Source: an uncultured Alphaproteobacteria bacterium (lineage in GTDB: Bacteria > Pseudomonadota > Alphaproteobacteria > Rhodobacterales > Rhodobacteraceae). Taken from it: 64,000 bases of DNA. A program made the position numbers and the translations under genes. Below the pieces are notes generated by a model. That model did not search any database. It had not been told where the DNA came from and was given only the letters and a program-made list of their open reading frames with translations. Every line of letters begins with the position of its first letter. The stretch's first letter is position 1. The stretch lies in the NCBI GenBank assembly GCA_902573735.1, contig CACGLH010000005.1, positions 43,344 through 107,343 on the forward strand. The letters run 5' to 3'. Positions 27,889 to 39,941 of the stretch are shown one piece after another.

Positions 27889-28317
27889 ATGGCAAAAAAA
27901 GTAGCAGGAGAATTGAAACTCCAAATACCGGCTGGAAAAGCTAACCCATCACCACCAGTAGGACCTGCTCTTGGTCAACGTGGATTAAACATTATGGAGT
28001 TTTGCAAAGCTTTTAATGCAAAGACACAGGAAATGGAGGCAGGTGCACCTTGTCCTACAATTATTACTTATTATGTTGACAAATCATTTTCTATGGAGAT
28101 AAAGACACCACCAGCATCTTTTTTTCTTAAAAAAGCTGTTAACATTAAATCAGGATCTCAAACTGCAGGTAAAGAAACGATTGCTCAAATATCTTCAATA
28201 AAAATTAAAGAAATTGCTGAAGCTAAAATGAAAGATTTAAATGCTAATACTGTGGAGGCAGCAATGAAAATAATAATGGGATCTGCTCGCTCTATGGGTA
28301 TAGAAGTAAAGGATTAA
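27889..28317 (+). CDS. rplK: 50S ribosomal protein L11
   Basis: L11 binds the GTPase-associated region of 23S rRNA and forms the base of the L7/L12 stalk. The 142 residues include the N-terminal [34 protein letters not shown] proline-rich domain and the C-terminal rRNA-binding domain ending [11 protein letters not shown]. It is followed 4 nt later by rplA, the usual autoregulated L11-L1 pair. Confidence 0.98.
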   Translation: MAKKVAGELKLQIPAGKANPSPPVGPALGQRGLNIMEFCKAFNAKTQEMEAGAPCPTIITYYVDKSFSMEIKTPPASFFLKKAVNIKSGSQTAGKETIAQISSIKIKEIAEAKMKDLNANTVEAAMKIIMGSARSMGIEVKD

Positions 28318-28321
28318 GAAA

Positions 28322-29008
28322 TTGCCTAAGTTAACTAAGAAAAGGAAAGCTCAGGAAGATCTTTTTTTAAAAAAAGAAAACCTAGTTCTAGATGAAGCTT
28401 TAGAACTTATTAAAAAAGCTGCTTCGGCTAAATTCGATGAAACTGTTGAAGTTGCTGTAAATTTAGGGGTAGACCCAAGGCATGCTGATCAAGTAGTTAG
28501 GGGTGTTTGTGCATTACCACACGGAACAGGAAAAACTATAAGAGTGGCCGTTTTTGCAAGAGGTGATAAAGCAACAGAAGCAACCAAAGCGGGAGCTGAT
28601 GTTGTAGGTGCTGAAGATCTTATGGAAACTATATTAAAAGGTAATATTGAATTTGATAGATGTATAGCTTCACCAGATATGATGCCAATAGTAGGTCGAC
28701 TAGGAAAGGTTTTAGGCCCAAGAAATCTAATGCCAAATCCCAAAGTTGGAACAGTAACCCCTGATCTTGCTTCAGCAGTGAAAGCTGCCAAAAGTGGAGA
28801 AATTCAATTTAAAGCAGAAAAGGCTGGTGTAGTTCAGGTTGGTATTGGCAAAATATCTTTTGATAAGAAAAAATTAGTAGAAAATTTTCAAGCTTTTATG
28901 AATGAATTAAAAAAATCTAAACCAACAGGTGCTAAAGGTGTCTTTATTAAAAAAATTTCTATGTCATCAACTATGGGTAAATCTATGACTATTGATAATA
29001 CTATGTAA
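28322..29008 (+). CDS. rplA: 50S ribosomal protein L1
   Basis: L1 forms the mobile stalk at the E site and in many bacteria represses its own operon. The 228-residue protein contains [23 protein letters not shown] and the conserved [23 protein letters not shown]. The start is a TTG with AAGGA upstream inside the rplK 3' end; no suitable ATG is near. The L10 leader follows its stop codon. Confidence 0.97.
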   Translation: MPKLTKKRKAQEDLFLKKENLVLDEALELIKKAASAKFDETVEVAVNLGVDPRHADQVVRGVCALPHGTGKTIRVAVFARGDKATEATKAGADVVGAEDLMETILKGNIEFDRCIASPDMMPIVGRLGKVLGPRNLMPNPKVGTVTPDLASAVKAAKSGEIQFKAEKAGVVQVGIGKISFDKKKLVENFQAFMNELKKSKPTGAKGVFIKKISMSSTMGKSMTIDNTM

Positions 29009-29013
29009 ATAAA

Positions 29014-29232
29014 GTTTCCCTTCAGGGAATATGCTAAGCAAATGCGAGGCAAAACCGTCCGAGATAGTGGGCACTTTTAATAAAGACAAGTCCTACTTTA
29101 GATTGGTGACTTAATAAATAGTTAAGTAATTATTTGATTTAACTACAATTGATGGGAACCCGGACATTTCACAAGTTGATATTATTTCAACTAAATTAAA
29201 TCAAGGCTAAGCCTTTAATTTGGAGTAGGAGA
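29014..29232 (+). promoter_or_regulatory. L10 leader (autoregulatory mRNA region before rplJ)
   Basis: The 219-nt non-coding region between rplA and rplJ folds into helices typical of the L10 leader. A small TTCCC/GGGAA hairpin lies at 29016-29029. A long-range pairing joins GTCCG (29057-29061) with CGGAC (29161-29165). Inside it AGTGGG (29066-29071) pairs with CCTACT (29092-29097), next to the GAGATAG segment. In this family the L10(L12)4 complex binds the leader and represses rplJL. Confidence 0.75.
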
Positions 29233-29748
29233 TTGAATAGAAAACAGAAAGAAAAAGTAGTTGAGGAATTAAGTCAAATTTTTTCAGATTCTGGTGTTGT
29301 TATAGTTGCTCATTACAGTGGTTTAACAGTTTCTGAAATTTCTGAGTTAAGAAATTTGATGAGAGATGCAAATTGTGGAGTAAGAGTTGCTAAAAATAGA
29401 TTATCCAAAATTGCACTTCAAGGTAAAAACAATTCTAAAATTTCTGACTTTTTAATTGGACAAACAATATTGCTCTTTTCTGAAGATCCAGTAGCAGCAG
29501 CAAAAATATCAGTTAAATTTTCTGAAGCTAACGAGAATTTAAAATTGATAGGAGGCTCACTCGGAGACGAGATACTAGATTTTAATGGGATTATTACTTT
29601 ATCTAAGCTTCCGTCTAGAGAAGAACTTTTGGCAGAAATTATTGGGTTAGTTGGATCTCAAGGATCAATAATATCTCAATTAATAGTTTCACCGGGAAGT
29701 AACATAGCTGGAATAACTGCTGCTATTGAAGAAAAGAAAGCAGCATGA
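29233..29748 (+). CDS. rplJ: 50S ribosomal protein L10
   Basis: L10 carries the L7/L12 dimers on the ribosomal stalk. The 171 residues begin MNRKQKEKVVEELSQIF and show VVAHYSGLTVSEISELRNLMR and VRVAKNRLSKIAL, then a C-terminal helix that binds L12. It starts with TTG, directly after a strong [11 protein letters not shown]hine-Dalgarno run and downstream of the L10 leader. Confidence 0.97.
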   Translation: MNRKQKEKVVEELSQIFSDSGVVIVAHYSGLTVSEISELRNLMRDANCGVRVAKNRLSKIALQGKNNSKISDFLIGQTILLFSEDPVAAAKISVKFSEANENLKLIGGSLGDEILDFNGIITLSKLPSREELLAEIIGLVGSQGSIISQLIVSPGSNIAGITAAIEEKKAA

Positions 29749-29814
29749 TTTTAAAAATAATTCTTTGACTTTTAATAAACATAAATTAATTAAATTAAAT
29801 GGATGGTATATATT

Positions 29815-30201
29815 ATGGCAGATGTAAAAAAATTAGCTGAGGAAATAGTAGGCCTTACACTTCTTGAGGCTGTGGAATTAAAAAACATACTAAAGGATGA
29901 ATACGGTATTGAAGCTGCATCGGGTGGAGCAGTGATGGTAGCTGGAACTGCAGGAGGTGCCGGAGATCCTGAAGGAGTTGCAGAAGAAAAATCTGAGTAT
30001 GACGTAATATTGAAGGCAGCTGGTGACAAGAAAATTAATGTAATCAAAGAAGTTAGAACTATCACTGGCTTAGGGTTGAAAGAAGCAAAAGATTTAGTTG
30101 AGGCTGGAGGTAAAGCAGTAAAAGAGGGAGTTTCCAAGGATGAAGCTGAAAAAATTAAATCACAATTAGAAGAAGCTGGTGCTGAAGTAGAATTAAAATA
30201 G
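29815..30201 (+). CDS. rplL: 50S ribosomal protein L7/L12
   Basis: This stalk protein recruits translation GTPases. It has an N-terminal dimerisation helix ([31 protein letters not shown]), a short glycine/alanine-rich hinge and the C-terminal domain with [24 protein letters not shown] and [13 protein letters not shown] chose the ATG at 29815 (128 aa), because [10 protein letters not shown] is the family N-terminus. An ATG at 29803 would add four residues without a ribosome site. Confidence 0.97.
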   Translation: MADVKKLAEEIVGLTLLEAVELKNILKDEYGIEAASGGAVMVAGTAGGAGDPEGVAEEKSEYDVILKAAGDKKINVIKEVRTITGLGLKEAKDLVEAGGKAVKEGVSKDEAEKIKSQLEEAGAEVELK

Positions 30202-30222
30202 TTTTTTCAACTATTAAACTTG

Positions 30223-30256
30223 TATTGGTGTCTTAATTTAGACACCAATATTTATT
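30223..30256 (+). terminator. Hairpin between rplL and rpoB (attenuator-like)
   Basis: A perfect 11-bp stem (30223-30233 with 30240-30250), a 6-nt loop, then TTTATT. The shape is that of an intrinsic terminator with an imperfect U-run, so partial termination or RNA processing before rpoB is likely. E. coli has an attenuator and an RNase III site at the same place. Confidence 0.7.
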
Positions 30257-30350
30257 GAATTAATATTATGTAATTTGCTGGTTAATTTTTATAAATAATA
30301 GATCTTATAAAAATTAATTACAATTCCAGTAACTTAGATTAGAGGTGACA

Positions 30351-33300
30351 ATGACCAACACTCATAACAATCAAAAGCGTATAAGAAAATATTATGGCAA
30401 GATTCGAGAAGTAGCAGAAATGCCTAATCTTATTGAGGTACAAAGGTCATCTTATGATATTTTTCTTAATTCTGGAGACTTAGATGTTCCTTTAGATAAT
30501 GAAGGTATACAGGGCGTATTCAATTCTGTTTTTCCAATTAAAGATTTTAATGATACAGCAGTTTTGGAATATGTGAGTTATGAGTTAGAAAAGCCTAAAT
30601 ACGATGTTGAAGAATGTCAGCAAAGAGACATGACTTATAGTGCTCCTTTGAAAGTAAAATTAAGGCTAGTAGTTTTTGATATTGATGAAGTTACTGGATC
30701 TAAGTCAGTAAAAGGTATTAAGGAACAAGACGTTTATATGGGGGATATCCCCTTAATGACACCAACTGGTACTTTTGTATTTAATGGTACTGAAAGAGTT
30801 GTGGTTTCTCAAATGCATAGATCTCCAGGGGTGTTTTTTGATCACGATAGAGGTAAGTCGCATTCTTCAGGTAAAATCTTATTCACTTGTAGAATAATTC
30901 CATATAGAGGATCTTGGTTAGATTTTGAATTTGATGCAAAGGACCTTGTTTATGTTCGAATAGATAGAAGAAGAAAATTACCCGTATCTACAATTCTTTA
31001 CTCTCTAGGTATGACACAGGAAGATATATGTAGAGAATACTACAACACTGTTACTTATGTAAAATCAGATGATAACAAGTGGAGCTGTCCATTTTTTCCT
31101 GAGCGCCTTAGAGGAGTTAAGCCCACTTTTGACGTTATAGATGCAGACACTGGTGAAATTATTGCTCCAGCTGATAAGAAAGTTACACCACGATTAGTAA
31201 AGAAACTTTTAGAAAAAAATAAAACTATTAACATATTGGTTCCATTTGAAAATTTAATTGGTAGATATGCTGCAGTTGACATAATTAACGAAGAAACTGG
31301 CGAAATCTGGATCGAAGCTGGTGAAGAATTGACATGGGAAATTGACGAAAAAAAAGGAACCGTTACAGGTGGATCAATATTAAAGCTTATTAATAATGGA
31401 ATAAATGAAATTCCTACTTTAGATATAGATAATATCAACATAGGCCCATACATAAGAAATACTATGATGGCTGATAAAAATTTTAATTATGAAATGGCTC
31501 TTGTAGATATCTACAGAGTTATGAGACCAGGCGAACCCCCTACTTTAGATGCAGCAATTAATCTTTGTGATACTTTGTTTTTTGATCCTGAAAGATATGA
31601 TCTATCTGCAGTTGGTAGAGTTAAATTGAACATGCGTTTGGATCTTACTACTGAAGATACTCAAAGAACACTAAGGAAGGAGGATATAACTGGAGTAATT
31701 AAAGCATTGGTTGAACTTAGGGATGGTAGAGGGGAAATTGATGACATCGATCATTTAGGTAACAGGAGAGTTAGATCAGTTGGTGAATTAATGGAAAACC
31801 AATATAGACTTGGGTTACTGAGAATGGAAAGAGCCATACGAGAACGGATGACTTCTGTAGAGATCGATACGGTAATGCCTCAAGATTTAATTAATGCTAA
31901 GCCTGTCGCTGCAGCAGTTAGAGAGTTCTTTGGTTCAAGCCAACTTTCGCAGTTTATGGATCAAACAAACCCACTTTCTGAAGTCACTCATAAGAGAAGA
32001 CTATCAGCCCTAGGACCTGGTGGGTTAACTCGTGATAGAGCAGGTTTTGAAGTAAGAGACGTTCATCCAACCCATTATGGTAGAGTATGCCCTATTGAAA
32101 CTCCTGAGGGCCCAAACATTGGATTAATTAACTCATTAGCATCATTTGCAAGAGTTAATAAATATGGTTTTATCGAAACACCTTATAGACGAGTTAAAGA
32201 TGCATTAGTTACGGATGAAGTTGTTTACATGTCTGCTACTGAGGAGATGAAATACACTATAGCGCAAGCTAATGCTAAACTAGACGAAAAGGGTAAATTT
32301 ATAAATGATCTAGTTTCTACTAGAAAATCTGGAGAATATATGTTGAATCCTGCAGAATCTGTGGAATTGATAGACGTAAGTCCCAAGCAATTGGTATCTG
32401 TTGCAGCCTCGCTTATACCTTTTTTGGAGAATGATGATGCCAACAGAGCACTTATGGGTTCAAACATGCAGAGACAGGCAGTACCATTGCTTAAAGCAGA
32501 GGCCCCTTTTGTAGGTACGGGAATGGAGAGCATAGTTGCTAGAGACTCTGGGGCATCCATTATGGCCAAAAGAGCTGGTATCATTGACCAAATAGATGCT
32601 ATGCGAATTGTTATTCGAGTAACTGAAAATCTAGAAGCTGGAGATCCTGGGGTAGATATTTACAGATTAAGAAAGTTTCAAAGATCTAACCAAAATACTT
32701 GTATTAATCAAAAACCCTTAGTCAAAGTCGGTGATACTATTGAGAGAGGAGAGGTGATTGCAGATGGTCCTTGTACCGATATGGGAGAACTTGCTTTAGG
32801 GAAAAATGTTCTTGTGGCATTTATGCCTTGGAATGGTTACAATTATGAAGATAGCATACTTATATCTGAAAGAATTGTTAGAGATGATGTATTTACTTCA
32901 ATTCATATTGAGGAGTATGAGATTTCAGCTAGAGATACTAAACTTGGTCCAGAAGAAATTACTAGAGATATTCCTAATGTTGGTGAAGAAGCTCTTAGAA
33001 ATCTTGATGAAGCTGGTATAGTTTATATTGGAGCTGAGGTTGGACCAAATGATATTTTGGTAGGTAAAATTACTCCAAAGGGTGAAAGTCCAATGACACC
33101 AGAAGAAAAACTATTGCGTGCAATATTTGGTGAAAAAGCGTCTGACGTTAGAGATACTTCTCTAAGAATGAGTCCTGGAGATAGCGGTACTGTAGTAGAA
33201 GTGAGAGTTTTTAACAGGCATGGCATAGAAAAAGATGAAAGAGCTATTCAGATAGAGAGAGAAGAAATAGAAAGACTTAGTAGAGATAGGGATGATGAGC

Positions 33301-34487
33301 TGGCCATTCTTGAGCGAAATATATATGCTAGATTAGAGCTTCTTTTAGTAGATCAAAAAATAGTTAAAGCACCTAGTGAATTTGGAAAAGTAACAAAAGC
33401 TGATAAGATTTTGTTAGAAAAATTATCTAAGGGCCAATGGTGGCAATTAATTATAGATGATGATAAAAAACTAGCGCAAATAGAAGCTTTGAAAGACCAA
33501 TTTGATGTACAAAAGAAAGCACTTGAAAATAGATTTAACGACAAAGTTGAGAAAGTTAGAAGAGGTGATGATTTACTTCCAGGTGTTATGAAAATGGTAA
33601 AAGTTTTCGTTGCTGTTAAGCGAAAACTCCAACCTGGAGATAAAATGGCAGGTCGTCATGGAAATAAAGGAGTTATTTCAAGAGTTGTCCCAATAGAAGA
33701 TATGCCTTTTTTAAAGGATGGAACTACTGTTGATGTAGTTTTAAACCCTCTAGGTGTACCAAGTAGGATGAATGTAGGTCAAATTCTTGAGACTCATATG
33801 GGTTGGGCTTCACACAATCTGGGCAAAACAATTGGAAAAGCACTTGAAGAATATAAAAGGTCTAATAACTCTGAACTAGTACTAAATTCTGTAAGAAAAG
33901 CATATGGTGATGATGTGTTTGATAGAAATTTTTCTAATATGAAAGAAGAGAAAATTATTGAAGCAGCTCAAAATGTTACAAATGGTGTGCCTATAGCAAC
34001 ACCTGTTTTTGACGGTGCAAAAGAAGCTAATGTAAATGATGCACTGATAAGGGCTGGGCTTGATTCTTCAGGGCAATCTATAGTATTTGACGGAAGGACA
34101 GGTGAACAATTTTCGAGGCCAGTTACTATAGGTATGAAATATATTTTGAAATTGCATCATCTAGTTGATGAAAAAATTCATGCAAGATCGACTGGACCTT
34201 ATAGTTTAGTGACACAGCAACCACTAGGAGGAAAAGCTCAGTTTGGTGGTCAAAGGTTCGGTGAAATGGAAGTATGGGCTTTAGAAGCATATGGCGCAGC
34301 ATATACTCTACAGGAAATGTTAACAGTCAAATCAGATGACGTTGCTGGAAGAACAAAAGTATATGAGAGCATTGTAAAAGGGGATGATGATTTTGAAGCA
34401 GGTGTACCTGAATCCTTTAATGTTCTTGTAAAAGAAATAAGATCATTAGGTCTTAGCGTAGATCTTCTTGACAGAGACCTGGAATAA
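30351..34487 (+). CDS. rpoB: DNA-directed RNA polymerase subunit beta
   Basis: This catalytic subunit has about 1378 residues. Family landmarks include the rifampicin-pocket region [34 protein letters not shown], which reads as wild type, the [15 protein letters not shown] segment, [15 protein letters not shown], and the C-terminal [33 protein letters not shown] chose the ATG at 30351, with AGAGG 5 nt upstream; the in-frame GTG at 30345 overlaps that Shine-Dalgarno sequence. rpoC follows after 47 nt. Confidence 0.98.
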   Translation: MTNTHNNQKRIRKYYGKIREVAEMPNLIEVQRSSYDIFLNSGDLDVPLDNEGIQGVFNSVFPIKDFNDTAVLEYVSYELEKPKYDVEECQQRDMTYSAPLKVKLRLVVFDIDEVTGSKSVKGIKEQDVYMGDIPLMTPTGTFVFNGTERVVVSQMHRSPGVFFDHDRGKSHSSGKILFTCRIIPYRGSWLDFEFDAKDLVYVRIDRRRKLPVSTILYSLGMTQEDICREYYNTVTYVKSDDNKWSCPFFPERLRGVKPTFDVIDADTGEIIAPADKKVTPRLVKKLLEKNKTINILVPFENLIGRYAAVDIINEETGEIWIEAGEELTWEIDEKKGTVTGGSILKLINNGINEIPTLDIDNINIGPYIRNTMMADKNFNYEMALVDIYRVMRPGEPPTLDAAINLCDTLFFDPERYDLSAVGRVKLNMRLDLTTEDTQRTLRKEDITGVIKALVELRDGRGEIDDIDHLGNRRVRSVGELMENQYRLGLLRMERAIRERMTSVEIDTVMPQDLINAKPVAAAVREFFGSSQLSQFMDQTNPLSEVTHKRRLSALGPGGLTRDRAGFEVRDVHPTHYGRVCPIETPEGPNIGLINSLASFARVNKYGFIETPYRRVKDALVTDEVVYMSATEEMKYTIAQANAKLDEKGKFINDLVSTRKSGEYMLNPAESVELIDVSPKQLVSVAASLIPFLENDDANRALMGSNMQRQAVPLLKAEAPFVGTGMESIVARDSGASIMAKRAGIIDQIDAMRIVIRVTENLEAGDPGVDIYRLRKFQRSNQNTCINQKPLVKVGDTIERGEVIADGPCTDMGELALGKNVLVAFMPWNGYNYEDSILISERIVRDDVFTSIHIEEYEISARDTKLGPEEITRDIPNVGEEALRNLDEAGIVYIGAEVGPNDILVGKITPKGESPMTPEEKLLRAIFGEKASDVRDTSLRMSPGDSGTVVEVRVFNRHGIEKDERAIQIEREEIERLSRDRDDELAILERNIYARLELLLVDQKIVKAPSEFGKVTKADKILLEKLSKGQWWQLIIDDDKKLAQIEALKDQFDVQKKALENRFNDKVEKVRRGDDLLPGVMKMVKVFVAVKRKLQPGDKMAGRHGNKGVISRVVPIEDMPFLKDGTTVDVVLNPLGVPSRMNVGQILETHMGWASHNLGKTIGKALEEYKRSNNSELVLNSVRKAYGDDVFDRNFSNMKEEKIIEAAQNVTNGVPIATPVFDGAKEANVNDALIRAGLDSSGQSIVFDGRTGEQFSRPVTIGMKYILKLHHLVDEKIHARSTGPYSLVTQQPLGGKAQFGGQRFGEMEVWALEAYGAAYTLQEMLTVKSDDVAGRTKVYESIVKGDDDFEAGVPESFNVLVKEIRSLGLSVDLLDRDLE

Positions 34488-34534
34488 AAAAATTTATTAT
34501 TAATATTTGGATCAATTTTATTTAGGATTATTTA

Positions 34535-37500
34535 ATGAACAAAGAAATTGCAAACCCTTTCAACTCTAATTCACGATCAAGATCGTTTGAAGAAATTAAG
34601 ATTTCGCTTGCTTCTCCCGAAAAAATCGTAAGCTGGTCTTTTGGAGAAATTCGAAAACCAGAAACAATCAATTACAGAACATTTAAACCTGAAAGGGATG
34701 GTTTGTTTTGTGCTAGAATTTTTGGTCCTATTAAAGATTATGAATGTCTTTGTGGAAAATACAAAAGGATGAAATATAGAGGAGTAACCTGTGAAAAATG
34801 TGGAGTTGAAGTAACTCTTCAAAAAGTAAGAAGAGAAAGAATGGGTCATATTGATTTAGCATCTCCGGTCGCCCATATATGGTTTCTTAAATCATTACCA
34901 TCTAGAATTGGTCTTATGTTAGATATGACATTAAGAGATTTAGAAAGAGTTTTGTATTTTGAACAATATATTGTTATAGAGCCAGGACTTACTGAACTAA
35001 AGCATGGACAGCTATTAACAGAAGAAGAATTTTTAGATTTTCAGGATCAATATGGATCTGACTCCTTTACTGCAGGAATTGGAGCAGAGGCAATAAGAGA
35101 AATGTTATCTTCAATTGATTTAGAGTCAGAGGCAGAAAAACTTAGGTCTGAATTAGCTGAAGCAACTGGTGAACTTAAACCCAAAAAAATAATTAAAAGG
35201 TTAAAATTAGTAGAGAATTTTATTGACGGAGGAAATCGTCCAGAATGGATGATATTAACGGTCGTTCCCGTAATTCCACCTGAACTGCGTCCTTTAGTTC
35301 CGTTAGATGGAGGTCGTTTTGCTACCTCTGATTTGAATGATTTATATAGAAGGGTAATTAATAGAAATAACCGTTTAAAACGTTTAATAGAATTAAGAGC
35401 TCCTGATATAATTATACGTAATGAAAAAAGGATGTTGCAAGAATCTGTTGATGCTTTGTTCGATAATGGTCGTAGAGGAAGAGTCATAACAGGTGGAAAT
35501 AAGCGCCCCTTAAAATCTCTTTCTGATATGTTAAAGGGAAAGCAGGGAAGATTTAGACAAAATTTGTTAGGAAAAAGAGTAGATTTTTCAGGCAGATCTG
35601 TTATCGTAACGGGCCCTGAGCTGAAATTACATCAATGTGGTTTACCAAAAAAGATGGCTCTGGAATTGTTTAAGCCCTTTATTTATTCTAGATTAGAAGC
35701 AAAAGGACTATCTTCTACAGTAAAACAAGCGAAAAAATTAGTTGAAAAAGAGAGACCTGAAGTTTGGGATATTTTAGAAGAAGTGATAAGGGAGCATCCA
35801 GTGCTTTTGAACAGGGCTCCTACACTTCATAGATTAGGCATACAAGCATTTGAGCCTATTTTAGTAGAGGGAAAGGCAATTCAATTACATCCGTTAGTTT
35901 GTTCAGCATTTAATGCTGACTTTGACGGTGACCAAATGGCTGTTCATATTCCTTTAAGTTTAGAGGCACAATTAGAAGCTCGTGTATTAATGATGTCAAC
36001 TAATAATGTGCTTTCTCCAGCAAACGGAAAACCAATAATAGTTCCTTCACAGGACATGGTATTAGGCCTTTATTATTTGTCTCTTGAAAGAAAAGGCTTA
36101 GTCGGAGAGGGTAAGACATTTGCTAGTATTGAAGAAGTTGAGCATGCACTAGAACAAGGTGTTGTTGACTTACATTCTAAAATTATAGCTAGAATGCCCC
36201 AAATTGATGAACAGGGTTTAACCATATATAAGAGATATGATACAACACCAGGTAGATTAAGAATTGGTAGTTTACTTCCTAAAAATCATAAAGCTCCCTT
36301 TGAAATTGTTAATAGATTGCTTAGAAAGAAAGAAGTTGGAGAAGTAATCGATACAGTATATAGGCATTGTGGGCAAAAGGAATCTGTTATATTTTGTGAT
36401 CAAATAATGCAGTTAGGTTTTAAGGAAGCATTTAAGGCGGGGATATCATTTGGTAAAGATGATATAGTTATTCCGGAGAAAAAGTGGTCCTTAGTAGAAA
36501 ATACTAGAAGTCAGGTTAAGGATTTTGAAAGACAGTATATGGATGGGCTTATTACTCAAGGTGAAAAATATAACAAAGTGGTAGATGCCTGGTCAATATG
36601 TTCTGATACAGTTGCAGATGCAATGATGAAAGAAATATCAGCAGTGCAGCCTGACCAATTAAGTGATGATAAAGAACTTAATTCTGTTTACATGATGTCT
36701 CATTCTGGAGCTAGAGGTTCACCCGCACAAATGAAACAGCTCGGTGGTATGCGTGGACTTATGGCAAAGCCTTCTGGGGAAATTATTGAAACACCAATAA
36801 TATCAAATTTTAAAGAAGGTTTGACAGTACTTGAATACTTCAACTCAACACATGGAGCTAGAAAAGGTTTAGCAGACACTGCCTTAAAAACAGCAAATTC
36901 TGGTTATCTTACCCGAAGGTTGGTAGATGTGGCACAGGATTGCATTATAAGAGAGGAAGATTGTGGAACAGAAGATTTTATCCAGGTATCTGCAGTCATA
37001 AATGATGGAGAAGTAGTTGCTTCTCTATCAGAAAGAATTCTTGGTAGGGTTTCATCTGAAGATATAATTTCTCCAATAGATCAATCTATTGCTGTTAAAA
37101 AGGGTGTCATGATTGATGAAAGAATGGCAGATTTTATTGACAATCTGAATATACAGTCAGTTAAGATAAGATCGGCTTTAACATGTGAAGCTGAAGATGG
37201 TATTTGTGCACAATGTTATGGTAGAGATTTAGCTAGAGGAACAAGAGTAAATCCAGGCGAAGCAGTAGGAATCATCGCTGCACAATCCATAGGTGAGCCA
37301 GGCACTCAATTAACTATGAGAACATTTCATATTGGTGGTATAGCTCAAGGTGGTTCTCAGTCATTTATAGAGTCAAGTCATTCAGGAAAAATAAAATTGT
37401 TAAACTCTAAATTTATCCAAAATTCTTCTAAAGAGAATATTGTTATGGGCAGAAATATGGAAATAATAATACAGGATGATAAAGGTATTGAATTATCTAG

Positions 37501-38746
37501 CCATAAAGTTGGATTTGGTTCCAAAATCTATATTAAAGATGGCGATGATATAAAATCTGGTCAGAAGTTATTTGAGTGGGATCCTTATACATTACCTATA
37601 ATTGCCGAAAATAACGGTATTGCAAAATTTATTGATCTAATAGCAGGTGTTTCTCTTAGAGAGGAGACTGATGATGCTACTGGAATAGCACAAAGAATTG
37701 TTTCGGATTGGAGATCTGCTCCAAGAGGAAATGAATTAAAGCCAGAGATAATTATAGTTGATCCAGAAAATGGTGAGCCATTAAAAAGAGAGAATGGAAA
37801 CCCAGAAAGACATTCAATGTCTGTTGAAGCAATTTTATCTGTTGAAGATGGTGACAAAATAACCGCTGGTGATGTTATAGCTAGGATTCCAAGAGAAGGA
37901 GCGAAAACTAAAGATATTACGGGTGGTTTACCAAGAGTTGCTGAACTATTTGAAGCAAGACGACCTAAAGACCATGCTATAATCGCACAAATTGATGGGT
38001 ATGTAAAGTTTGGTAAAGATTACAAAAATAAACTGAGACTCTCTATTGAGCCTCCTGAGGGAGAGGGTGAACCAATTGAATATTTGGTGCCAAAGGGAAA
38101 ACATATACCTGTTAATGAAGGAGATTTTATTAGAAAAGGTGAGAATTTAGTCGATGGGAATCCTGCACCGCATGATATCTTATCTATTTTAGGGGTAGAG
38201 GCACTCGCAAATTACATGATTTCGGAGGTACAAGACGTTTATAGATTACAAGGTGTAAAAATAAACGATAAGCATATTGAAGTAATAGTTCGTCAGATGT
38301 TACAGAAATGGGAAGTTTCTGATAGTGGGCAAACTATTCTGTTAAAGGGTGAACAAGTTGACCGTTTAGAATTTGAAGAAATAAATAAAAAAGCACTTGA
38401 AAAAGGATATGAACCTGCAAAAGGTGGTCCAGTTCTTCTGGGTATAACAAAGGCAAGTCTTCAAACAAGAAGTTTCATTTCGGCTGCATCTTTTCAAGAA
38501 ACTACTAGAGTATTAACAGAGGCTTCTACTCAAGGAAAAAGAGATAAACTAATTGGCTTAAAAGAAAATGTTATTGTAGGACGACTAATTCCTGCTGGAA
38601 CTGGAGGAGCTGCCAGGGATATAAAGAAAATTGCATCTCAAAGGGACGCAGTAATTCTAGAGCAAAAGAAAAAGGATGAAAGTGTTCTTGTTTCAGATGA
38701 GAGTGTCCAAGAGTCTAATGTTGAGGAAGAAATAAGGAATATTTGA
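34535..38746 (+). CDS. rpoC: DNA-directed RNA polymerase subunit beta'
   Basis: This subunit carries the active-site Mg in [12 protein letters not shown]. The 1403-residue protein has the N-terminal zinc ribbon [22 protein letters not shown], the [18 protein letters not shown] switch region, the [16 protein letters not shown] trigger region (written [25 protein letters not shown]), the second zinc site near [19 protein letters not shown], and an acidic C-terminal tail. A 307-nt gap follows before rpsL. Confidence 0.98.
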   Translation: MNKEIANPFNSNSRSRSFEEIKISLASPEKIVSWSFGEIRKPETINYRTFKPERDGLFCARIFGPIKDYECLCGKYKRMKYRGVTCEKCGVEVTLQKVRRERMGHIDLASPVAHIWFLKSLPSRIGLMLDMTLRDLERVLYFEQYIVIEPGLTELKHGQLLTEEEFLDFQDQYGSDSFTAGIGAEAIREMLSSIDLESEAEKLRSELAEATGELKPKKIIKRLKLVENFIDGGNRPEWMILTVVPVIPPELRPLVPLDGGRFATSDLNDLYRRVINRNNRLKRLIELRAPDIIIRNEKRMLQESVDALFDNGRRGRVITGGNKRPLKSLSDMLKGKQGRFRQNLLGKRVDFSGRSVIVTGPELKLHQCGLPKKMALELFKPFIYSRLEAKGLSSTVKQAKKLVEKERPEVWDILEEVIREHPVLLNRAPTLHRLGIQAFEPILVEGKAIQLHPLVCSAFNADFDGDQMAVHIPLSLEAQLEARVLMMSTNNVLSPANGKPIIVPSQDMVLGLYYLSLERKGLVGEGKTFASIEEVEHALEQGVVDLHSKIIARMPQIDEQGLTIYKRYDTTPGRLRIGSLLPKNHKAPFEIVNRLLRKKEVGEVIDTVYRHCGQKESVIFCDQIMQLGFKEAFKAGISFGKDDIVIPEKKWSLVENTRSQVKDFERQYMDGLITQGEKYNKVVDAWSICSDTVADAMMKEISAVQPDQLSDDKELNSVYMMSHSGARGSPAQMKQLGGMRGLMAKPSGEIIETPIISNFKEGLTVLEYFNSTHGARKGLADTALKTANSGYLTRRLVDVAQDCIIREEDCGTEDFIQVSAVINDGEVVASLSERILGRVSSEDIISPIDQSIAVKKGVMIDERMADFIDNLNIQSVKIRSALTCEAEDGICAQCYGRDLARGTRVNPGEAVGIIAAQSIGEPGTQLTMRTFHIGGIAQGGSQSFIESSHSGKIKLLNSKFIQNSSKENIVMGRNMEIIIQDDKGIELSSHKVGFGSKIYIKDGDDIKSGQKLFEWDPYTLPIIAENNGIAKFIDLIAGVSLREETDDATGIAQRIVSDWRSAPRGNELKPEIIIVDPENGEPLKRENGNPERHSMSVEAILSVEDGDKITAGDVIARIPREGAKTKDITGGLPRVAELFEARRPKDHAIIAQIDGYVKFGKDYKNKLRLSIEPPEGEGEPIEYLVPKGKHIPVNEGDFIRKGENLVDGNPAPHDILSILGVEALANYMISEVQDVYRLQGVKINDKHIEVIVRQMLQKWEVSDSGQTILLKGEQVDRLEFEEINKKALEKGYEPAKGGPVLLGITKASLQTRSFISAASFQETTRVLTEASTQGKRDKLIGLKENVIVGRLIPAGTGGAARDIKKIASQRDAVILEQKKKDESVLVSDESVQESNVEEEIRNI

Positions 38747-38875
38747 TTATTAATAAGATTTATATTTAAGCGATTTTATTTACAATTTTCACTTTATTTT
38801 TGTTTATACTAAAGAAACCGCACCTTTTTTTTTAAAAAAAAATAACTTTTTTACATCATATTTGTTTCATAACTG

Positions 38876-38904
38876 TTGACATTTTATAAAACCCAGAATA
38901 TTTA
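38876..38904 (+). promoter_or_regulatory. Promoter for the str operon (rpsL-rpsG-fusA-tuf)
   Basis: A perfect TTGACA -35 (38876-38881), a 17-nt spacer and TATTTA as -10 (38899-38904). The transcript would have a leader of about 140 nt before the rpsL ATG. Confidence 0.6.
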
Positions 38905-38992
38905 ACTCCATCCCTTTTATTTAGGGTTTTTATAATTTTAACTTTTAACTCATGATCCGATATTCTCAGATCCTCTGTATTAGTTCAGTCAT

Positions 38993-39013
38993 GCCACTGA
39001 ATAGTGGCCTTTT
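38993..39013 (+). terminator. Attenuator-like hairpin in the rpsL leader
   Basis: A 6-bp stem GCCACT/AGTGGC (38993-38998 with 39003-39008) with a GAAT loop is followed by CTTTT. It lies about 40 nt before the rpsL ATG and between the promoter and the gene. It could be a weak terminator or a protein-binding leader hairpin. Confidence 0.5.
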
Positions 39014-39053
39014 AATATAAGGATATTGTGCTTATGTTTTTGGAGATTTTTTA

Positions 39054-39907
<854 letters not shown>

Positions 39908-39941
39908 TAATATACTAGGTAAGTAATTAAAGGATATTTAA

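Larger units (their letters stand above)
38747..39053. other. rpoC-rpsL intergenic region (307 nt)
   Basis: No gene is present. The region holds a self-complementary T9A9 tract (38825-38842), a promoter (38876-38904) and a GC-rich hairpin (38993-39013) in the leader of the str operon. No tRNA or sRNA was recognised. Confidence 0.6.

Noticed and set aside
29790..30137. Open reading frame of 115 codons antisense to rplL
   Set aside because: It is a shadow of the biased rplL codons, has no ribosome site and no recognisable domain.
30345..30350. GTG start for rpoB
   Set aside because: The GTG overlaps the AGAGG ribosome site that suits the ATG at 30351.
38825..38842. T9A9 tract after rpoC as a terminator
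   Set aside because: It is self-complementary but has no loop and no GC; any hairpin would be very weak.
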